This document shows, piece by piece, positions 56,669 to 64,000 of a stretch of 64,000 nt of DNA (position 1 is its first letter; each line of letters starts with the position of its first letter). The stretch is from Talinum fruticosum (Eukaryota > Streptophyta > Magnoliopsida > Caryophyllales > Talinaceae), in the NCBI GenBank assembly GCA_021018815.1, contig JAITYX010000004.1, positions 2,605,501 to 2,669,500 on the forward strand. The letters are read 5' to 3'. A program made the position numbers and the translations under genes. The notes under the pieces were generated by a model, which was given only the letters and a program-made list of their open reading frames with translations, did not search any database and was not told where the DNA came from.

Positions 56669-59537
56669 ATGAGGAGAGAGAGTGAATGGGTTTTACCAAT
56701 GCTCGAATCAAATGGAGTTGTTCTTCTCGCCATTACTGCTTTCACGTTGATCCTATTGTGGTTGTTGTTTGTGATCCATCGAACCGGGAAGCCCTTGCGC
56801 CCCACCGCTGCAAAGCCTTTTAGCACCTTAATTGTTCTTGGATCAGGTGAGTTAACAAATCCATCATTTTCCTTTTTGATGTAATTCCTGCAAACCTTAG
56901 TGAAATTGTGGCCTTTTTTGTTATTTCTTTCATGAATTTAACTCGGTAATGGGTAGTTTACTTGGGCATCTGATAAAATTATTGAATGTTTTCTTTTTCC
57001 TAGCGTGGGATTGGTTAAAGGTTAAAACTTTCTTGCTGAAGTTGAAGTTTCATCTGATAAAATTATTGTATGGAGCTGATTGCATTTATTTATTTTGTTT
57101 CCTTTCATTTTATTTTTTGGCTTGAAATGAAGTGGAAATGTTGGTAGGGAAGATGTGCTCATTTGTCACTGCTAAAGATGGTTTATTGTGCATTTTGAGA
57201 ATTTAATCCCTAACTCAATTTTTTTTGGTTCGAATTATGATATATGTAGGGGTCACACTGCAGAGATGCTTAATCTCTTGGCTGTTCTACAGAAAGACAG
57301 GTTTTGTCCAAGATATTACATAGCTGCTGCCACTGATAATATGAGTCTTCAGAAAGCTCGTACGTTTGAGAGTTCCTCAGATGATGAGGTAATGTTTCCT
57401 GTTGGATTATTTCCCACATATCAAAGATACACTTTGAATTCTACCCCTATGAGATCTGCACCAAGAGATTTTCATTTGCAATTATGGTGAGAATGTAGCT
57501 CTTTTGGTTATTTCCCACATATCAAAGGTACACTTTGAATTCTACCCCTATGAGATCGGCACCAAGAGATTTCATTTGCAATTATGGTGAAAATGTAGCT
57601 CTTTATCATGTGTCTTCTCTGTTGATCCTTCGCTGGCTAGCCTATAAGGAGGTTACTTATTGGTGTTAGTTGAAGAATCTGATTTATGTTTATTTTCTTT
57701 AGTTTCTGAAATGCTCAGAGCTTGTGTTAGACTATTTGAGCACACATATTAGTTAAAGCTGTAATTTAACTGTCGTGTTGGCAATGTTCTACAGTAGAGA
57801 TAATTTATTTTTTTATATAAAAAATCATTTTCATGTGTGTTCCTGCAACATAGATCCCTGTGATCTCATCCATAACTTCTATTAACTATCTTTCATTCTT
57901 TCTCAAATTTGAATTTAAGGGCGGAGGATAATGCTATCATGTAAGTTGAGTAGGAATGTAGAATACTCTCTTCCTTTAGCTTACATTTTGATTTGGCGGT
58001 GCTCCCAGGGTAACACCTTAGAATGCAGTTGTGATAATGTTGCAGACAGTTGTTTTATGTTTGTTTCATTATGGACATCTGCATTATTTCGAACTTTACT
58101 TATCAACTCTAAGTATAGGTCTTGTTAGACTTTATAGATACTGATTAATGTTTTTGCAAAATATGAAGTTCTAACCTGAAAGACATGTATGACTTTTGAG
58201 AGTTTATTGACCTGTATAAACTATAAGGTGATGTAAACCACCTTATACTTTTTTGTTGAGGTGCCCACTTGTGAATTTGTGACGGATTGGCAGCTTGATT
58301 GTTTATTATATTTGGTGCTAGGTTCTTTCTTAGAAGAGAAGTTCATTCTGTATGCGACTGAAATATATGAAATGTAATATGAGAATTTTGCTCTTTACAG
58401 GGCTCAGATTTCCATAGCTTTGCTTCTAAACTAAAGAATTGCATTTCTTGCAATTTAGTTAGCATCTTATTCTTCCTGTTGGTCTTGGTCTTGGTCTTGG
58501 TTGTGGTGCTTTAAACGGCCAGTTTGATAACCTTAGTGACTCAGAACAGCTGACTCTTGACAACTTGCTTTAGTACTAAAATATTAGTGGACATATTCTG
58601 CTTCGGAGGAGGGGGCTTTGGCTGATTTTTTGTTTGGTGCAGAAGGGGAAGGAGAGAGCAGAGTACATGCAGATCTACCGGAGCCGAGAAGTTGGTCAGT
58701 CATATATAACTTCTGTTGGTACAACCCTAGTTGCCATTGCTCATGCACTGTGGCTGATGATTAAAATCAGACCTCAAGTGGTACGTATAACTTGCTTCCC
58801 GTTGTTGCCATCAACTCATCATAAGCGCGTGGTGATCAAAATTATTGGAATGTATATTGGAATATATGACTTTGATATGACCATTTGTGTTTATGTTTTT
58901 GCCAGATCCTCTGCAATGGCCCTGGAACTTGTATTCCCATATGTGCAATTGCCTTCCTCTTTAAGGTAAGCTACGTACTCGATCTGTAATTAAAGACCAA
59001 CAAATCCAAACCCAAGTAAACTAATACCTTAAAGTCCAACCTGGCCGTGAAGTCATATGTACATAGCTTTACCTTGAGAAAGACTGTTCCCCATTGGACT
59101 GTAGATCTAAAAGATAATTGACTACTTATTGTACAACAACGCTCAGTGTCAGTGCCGCTTTTGCGGGGTCTAAGCAGATCCAGATGTAGGCAGCCAAAAA
59201 GTGGTAGAGGATAGTATTGTGAGCAATTTAGTCAATTTTAATTTAAATTCGAAAGAACAAAAGATAATGATGAAGATGCTGTTTTCTATCCCAGGGGAAA
59301 AAAAGAAAAGAAAAGTCAAGATGCTATTAGCACCGATCTGATTCCAGTTGTGTCTTTCAGGTATTAGGGGTTAGATGGTCATCAATCTTTTATGTGGAGA
59401 GCATAGCACGAGTTAAAAGGCTTTCTTTAAGTGGTTTGCTTCTGTACAAACTAAGGATGGCAGATCAACTATACGTGCAATGGCCACAATTGCAAAGGAA
59501 GTATCCTCGATCCATCTACGTTGGTTGTCTCATGTAG
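56669..59537 (+). CDS. ALG14: ALG14, UDP-GlcNAc transferase subunit (five exons)
   Basis: ALG14 is the membrane anchor of the ALG13-ALG14 enzyme that adds the second GlcNAc to the dolichol-linked N-glycan precursor on the cytosolic face of the ER. Exons: 56669-56846, 57250-57388, 58643-58780, 58906-58965, 59361-59537. The N-terminus (MRRESEWVLP) is followed by one membrane segment at about 16-36 (VVLLAITAFTLILLWLLFVI), then STLIVLGSG, GHTAEMLNLL, YYIAAATDNMSLQKAR, YRSREVGQSY, ILCNGPGTCIPICA, VRWSSIFYVESIARVKRLSL and the end QWPQLQRKYPRSIYVGCLM, all family hallmarks. The exon 1-2 join is one base short: with AG followed by GGGTCAC the frame is lost, while one more G gives LGSGGHTAEM. With that base the protein has 230 residues, the normal size. 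All other joins keep phase. Confidence 0.95.
57249..57252 (+). other. One-base frame loss at the ALG14 exon 2 acceptor (G4 run)
   Basis: Exon 1 ends GGATCAG before GTGAGT, leaving one base of a codon. Exon 2 must supply GG GGT CAC, but after the AG at 57248-57249 only GGG precedes TCAC. A fifth G would restore the invariant GSGGHTAE. No other nearby donor or acceptor gives this motif in frame. Confidence 0.78.
57407..57608. repeat. About 101-bp tandem duplication in ALG14 intron 2
   Basis: The unit beginning TTATTTCCCACATATCAAAG occurs twice in a row (57407 and 57508), with a few substitutions and a one-base difference in a T run. It begins just after the exon 2 donor and does not include the exon. 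Confidence 0.9.
59100..59215. repeat. Possible SINE fragment in ALG14 intron 4
   Basis: A stretch reading TACAACAACGCTCAGTGTCA and later GCGGGGTCTAAG and GATGTAGGCAGCC resembles the 3' part of widespread plant SINEs (ACAACAAC...CAGTCCC...GGGGTC). The match is partial and no A-tail or duplication is clear. Confidence 0.3.
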
Positions 59538-61435
59538 TTAGTTGCTTCCAGGGTTTTTAGATGTAAACCTCTTTTTGTAAATGTCATTACACATCCTGAT
59601 CCCTGATATGTTAACCTTACATGTTTTTTTAATTTTGTAAAATTTTGGCAGTGTCCTGGCAACTCTTTCTAGAAATTAATATACACTCATTGAAGCTTAT
59701 CATATCCTGAATGGCGTTATTTTTCTGCCCTTTCATCATTTCGACCTATTGTTGATGGCATCTCCAGAAATTTTCTACTGTGGGGTTGAATCTGTGTTAT
59801 GTCTTGTCATGTTCTTTGTGTGAGTATGCGTAATTTGTTATTTTTTCAAGTTTCTGACAGTACAACTCTTAGTTGCAACAAAGATGGAGTTCTTTTGGCA
59901 TTCGATGGTGTTCATGCCTACTGTTATCTAATTTCCCAGTTTGCTTTGCGTATTGTTGATTTAGGATTTCCGGCTTTGTATTGTACAATGCTCAGATGGC
60001 ATACTTTATGGAAGGAAAGTTAACAGTGGGTTTATCACATTTGCATGACAATATGCCAATTAGATGTCTGATGGTATCGAGCTATCCAATGTGAATATTC
60101 TAGCTTATAAGATCTAACAGGAACAACTGGTAACGATTATACCTCTGAAATGTTGCTTGTTAGATGTCAATGGCATGAATCAGACATCCCACATGGAAAC
60201 TTTTGCCTTGTGTTAGTATTCTTTCTCATTCACCCTTCATAATATTCCACCATTGAGTTGCAGTAGGTGTGGCACGTCGAAATGATGATGTGGCAGAGAT
60301 TTAACACCAATTATATATCATTCACCTACGCCTAGGAGTATTTACATCCAATATTTATACATGCAAATGTGTATCAAAACATTCTATATGACAAACACAC
60401 GTAAGTAAAATATGCCACGTGGCTTCTAAAAGTGTTTGCGTCAACACAAATTTTTATATGCGACCGTCCGACATAAGAGTTATTGTGAGACAAATTTCGT
60501 TGAGGGTGACTTTTTGAAGGTTTTAATATGACTAATAATTTATAATAGAATAACCAAATTTATCAAGAGACGACTTTTATTAGAACCATCCTTAAATAAA
60601 TCACTAGTTGTCCCCTATATATTTAAAGTCATTATTAAAATTTTCGTTTCCCAATAACTTTAAACATTTCTCATATAAAACCTAATATTAAAATAAATGT
60701 CATCAAATTTGACATATAAGGTGGTATTCTTTAAATTCGAATTATTAGTTCAGTATCTTAGAGTCGAGAATATAGATGTATAAAAAAAACTCTAAAATTA
60801 AATACTAGGCCATAGTTTTGTAGGTCTAAAACAGCTAGACTATTAGGCATCGTTGATTAAAAAAGATGAGTGAGGAAAGGGAGGGCAGAAGAGTAAAGCA
60901 AAAGTGAAATTGAGCGTGAAGGCATGCACTACACAAAAAGCAACAACATATTATCTGATTACCATCTACATATTCTCACTCCAAAAAAAAATTACATAAT
61001 AATATAGCATAATTATCTGTCCTTAAATCTAATCCCTTCCTCCAATCTCCATTACCAGAGCCCTTCATCTTTCTTACAAAATCTTCACAATTTGTTGTAA
61101 AAAAGGAAAAAAATTTAATCGTTTCTAGTGGGGACAGGGTACTATTGCCGCCGTGCCGCCGAGTAAACCTCCCGATTGCGATTCGTTTTCTCTCTCTCCG
61201 TTCCTCGTTACACGCCAAAGTATTTGGAACACAGAAAAAGGGGGAAAAGAAAAGGAGAGAAAATCCCAGAAGAGGAAGGGAATTTTCTTTTCCTTTTTTA
61301 TTTATTTAAAGGGTTTGTCTTGGGAAATGCAATCGATTTCTCGGTAGGAAAAAGAGAGGAAATTGTCGGGTACAAGTAGGAGTGAGAACGAGAACAGAGA
61401 AGATAACACAGGGGAGAAAAGGGAGGAGAGAGAAA
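59538..61435. other. ALG14 3' flank, intergenic DNA and deSI promoter
   Basis: The first few hundred bases probably hold the ALG14 3' UTR. The middle is AT-rich with nothing recognised. From about 61140 the sequence becomes GC- and CT-richer, then purine-rich, as expected for a plant 5' leader before the ATG at 61436. An exact start site cannot be given. Confidence 0.45.
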
Positions 61436-63147
61436 ATGCTGTGTAGAATGATACCCAAGAAGAAGAAGACAGGGGCGGTGCCTGTTTATTTGAATGTGTA
61501 CGATCTCACTCCCATTAATGGCTACGCTTACTGGCTTGGCCTCGGTGTCTACCATTCTGGTGTTCAAGGTTCCTACTTTTTAGAACTCTCTCCTCCTCTT
61601 TTTATCACTGCTCAGTTTAGTAATATTTCTCTTGGATTCAGATCTGTTGATGCATTTTTTTGTTGTTGTTGTTGCTTGAAATAAAATGTGTGTTCGCTTC
61701 AGCTTGGGTGAACTTGAAATGGGATTTTCTGAGTGCCCTTTTGCTTGTGAGTAAATTGATGTAATTGAATGACGAAATGGTTTAAATTTATGTTAATTTT
61801 CTGTTACTTTGTGGGATTTTGAGATTTTGGTTGGATGACTGAGGAGTTTATTGCGTGTGGGGGCTGTATATCAGCAGAAAGCATCAGTTTATCTCCCTTG
61901 ATGTGGGAATCTGAGATCTAGTGGTTCTGTTTTTGCCAATGTGCGGATTTCACAGGCAGTAAATCATCACAATTAGCAGAAAATGTAAAGAAAAACAATC
62001 TTGGTGTAGTTTACACGTATTATTAGGCTCAATTGAGTTGGATTTTGGTTTTCTTCTTTTGATGTTTTGCTCCATAATTAATCTGAATCGTAAATCACTG
62101 CAATTTGTAAGTTTCCTCCCGACTTCTGTTAATTGTTGCTTTGAGGTTTCTGTTAAACTATTTCCTACATAAATGAAGTTGAAGTGTTCTACTGCGTGAT
62201 ATTTCTGGGCTCTGATTTATATTCCCGAGATTTGAGGATCATGTATGGGTGTAGATATTATAGTCAGCCGTGCTATTATTTTTGGATATTTCTTTTTTCC
62301 CTTTTGATCTAATTTGAAGTCTTCGGGGTTGTTTTATGTTGGAATGAAGAGTATTCAACAGTCATTAACAGTTTTCTTACGAATGATTATGCAATTCCAA
62401 TGCTTTTAATCAGTGCTCCATTGTCATCTGAAAGATCCCATTTTACTGATGTAGTGAGTTGTACACTGATATTAAGCTAATGAGGTTTAATTAGTATAAC
62501 TTCCTCCCTTCTCCTGCAAAACCTTTTAATAGTTTTGCCTCTATGAAGTTGTGGTCAGAAATGCACTTGAAATTCTGTACGTGGTGGAGGAAAGCCGCTT
62601 GGATAAGCAGTAAGTACTCTCTCTCTATAGGGAGGGGTTGGAGGTTCATATCCCACCTGAAGTTAGTTTACCCTCTGTCCCTTCGCTATGAGCTCCTTAT
62701 CCTCTGAAGCCATAGGGCTAATGGTAGTAACTGTGTGTATTTGTTGGTCTTGCTGTCGATGTTTGATGTTTAGACTTCCCAATGTGATTGTACTTCAATT
62801 TCTTCTGTTGGATAACAAAAATTTTTATGTTTTGAAGCTAAATTATGCTTTGTTTTTAGTGCATGGCGTTGAATATGCTTTCGGTGCACATGATCATGCG
62901 TCTACTGGAGTATTTGAGGTGGAACCAAAGCAGTGCCCAGGCTTTACATTTAGAAAATCAATTTTGGTTGGAAGAACAGATTTGGGTGCTAAAGAGGTTC
63001 GTGCATTAATGGAGAAACTTTCTAAAGAATACTTGGGAAACACTTACCATCTCATTAGCAAGAATTGCAACCACTTCTGCAATGATTTATGCATACGTTT
63101 AACCGGAAAGCCTATTCCTAGCTGGGTCAATCGTCTAGCTCGATTGG
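61436..63147 (+). CDS. deSI-like (PPPDE) cysteine peptidase, first two exons, gene runs off the right edge
   Basis: PPPDE-domain proteins are papain-like thiol peptidases; animal members remove SUMO and related roles are proposed in plants. Exon 1 is 61436-61568 and exon 2 is 62860-63147; both joins keep phase (CAA G|TG CAT). The protein begins MLCRMIPKKKKTGAVPVYLN and shows YDLTPINGYAYWLGLGVYHS with the catalytic His40, EYAFGAHDH, GVFEVEPKQCPGFTF, then SKNCNHFCNDL with the catalytic Cys114, and IPSWVNRLARLG. The order and spacing match plant deSI-like proteins of about 200-250 residues. The Lys-rich N-terminus lies before the domain. A possible third exon begins at 63955 (acceptor CCCGCAG), but its first codons do not give the expected continuation. 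Confidence 0.92.
62575..62680. repeat. Possible tRNA-derived SINE remnant in deSI intron 1
   Basis: The stretch AAAGCCGCTTGGATAAGCAG followed 40-50 bases later by GGTTCATATCCCACC resembles pol III A- and B-box spacing in plant SINEs. The B-box-like part has mismatches and no tail was found. Confidence 0.3.
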
Positions 63148-63954
63148 GTAAGATTTCATTAAGATTCATGCTATTGGCTTTGAACTTCTGAATGTTTATT
63201 AGTGTCTGTCACCTATTTCAAGGCCCTCGATTGAAGACCACTCCACTGCCTATGTCCTCCCACATTCAGCACTAAATAAGTAATTTGTAATGATAGACAA
63301 GTCATGTTTCAACTAGTGTATTTTCGTGGTTCAACCTTGATAGTCATTGTTGGCCCCTGTGTGTGTGTCACCATAACTAAGTTTCTCTTCTTTGGGGTAT
63401 GAGATATCAGTTTATCTAACTCCCTGCCCTCCCCATAAAAATAGAGAAAAGAAGAGCCACAAGGGGGGGTTGAGAATCCAAGAAGAGTCAGAGAATTGAG
63501 ATTGGGCTTAAGACCTGTGGTCCTTGTTCAAATTTGGAGTTAGGAAGTCGGAATTGTGTTAGTGGTGCCACTTTTGCTGCTTTTGTGTAGTGTCCTCCTA
63601 ATAGATTTTTATATTTCAATTGCTGTCACCAGAGAAAAGTTAGCAGGTATCATGGAGTTATGTTATGCTTGCCTACTGTATCATAATCTTCATTATTTGA
63701 TTTTGTATTATATTGGAAGAGTCCTATATTGATGACTCCAACATAATGACTCGGTAAACAGTAGGAAGGGTATCCAAAATTTATGCTAACTGGAAGGGCC
63801 TTAGTGGTTTGGTATTCTCGTGTCCACCCCCTTCCTGTCCAATGCCTGCAGTCCACTTATTCTATGGGGTAGTTAGCATGGATGGATATGTGCTGAATTG
63901 GGGAAAACAGATGATCTTAGAAGGCATTCGTTTTGTTTTCTCCTTTTCCCGCAG
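63148..63954 (+). other. deSI intron 2 (presumed)
   Basis: The sequence between the donor GTAAGA at 63148 and the acceptor CCCGCAG at 63948-63954 has no recognisable coding content or repeat. If the acceptor is wrong, the intron runs off the window. Confidence 0.5.
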
Positions 63955-64000
63955 GATCTTTGCAACATGCAAGAGTTTTTGATATTTTATAGTTGGTAAT

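Overview
The window is nuclear DNA of a flowering plant, most likely a eudicot. The evidence is multi-exon genes with GT-AG introns, plant-specific families (CHD3 chromatin remodeller of the PICKLE type, type-B cytokinin response regulator, BAHD acyltransferase, single QALGGH C2H2 zinc finger with EAR motif), AT-rich intergenic DNA, and typical plant repeats (Stowaway and hAT MITEs, an L1-type LINE). I cannot name the species.

Layout: (1) 49-7818 (+) is the 3' part of a PICKLE-like gene, 13 exons; the window opens inside one of its introns. (2) 12725-15894 (+) is a three-exon BAHD acyltransferase. (3) 17445-21609 (-) is a complete five-exon type-B response regulator, convergent with the BAHD gene. 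(4) 22100-36700 is about 14.6 kb of AT-rich DNA with microsatellites and MITE-like pieces and no gene I can support. (5) 36830-37650 (+) is a one-exon C2H2 zinc-finger repressor gene. (6) 37.7-56.5 kb is repeat-rich: tandem duplications, a 627-bp hAT MITE with perfect 8-bp target-site duplication, a short retrotransposed insert with 17-bp duplication and A-tail, a decayed LINE (about 50.95-54.83 kb, minus strand) and an inverted-repeat element carrying opposed trinucleotide tracts. (7) 56669-59537 (+) is ALG14. (8) 61436 onward (+) is a deSI-like (PPPDE) protease gene running to the right edge.

The genes do not form a pathway; they are ordinary neighbours in a plant genome. I found no undescribed multi-gene system.

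The strongest unexpected signal is technical or evolutionary. Five positions in four of the six genes (PICKLE, BAHD twice, zinc finger, ALG14) lose exactly one base of reading frame. At each one the protein-like sequence resumes in the next frame, and each lies at or beside a short homopolymer (T5, A6, CCC, G4, G4). Adding one base restores a family-like protein of normal length each time. Uncorrected homopolymer deletions in the assembly explain this better than independent pseudogenisation, so these genes should not be called pseudogenes from this sequence alone.
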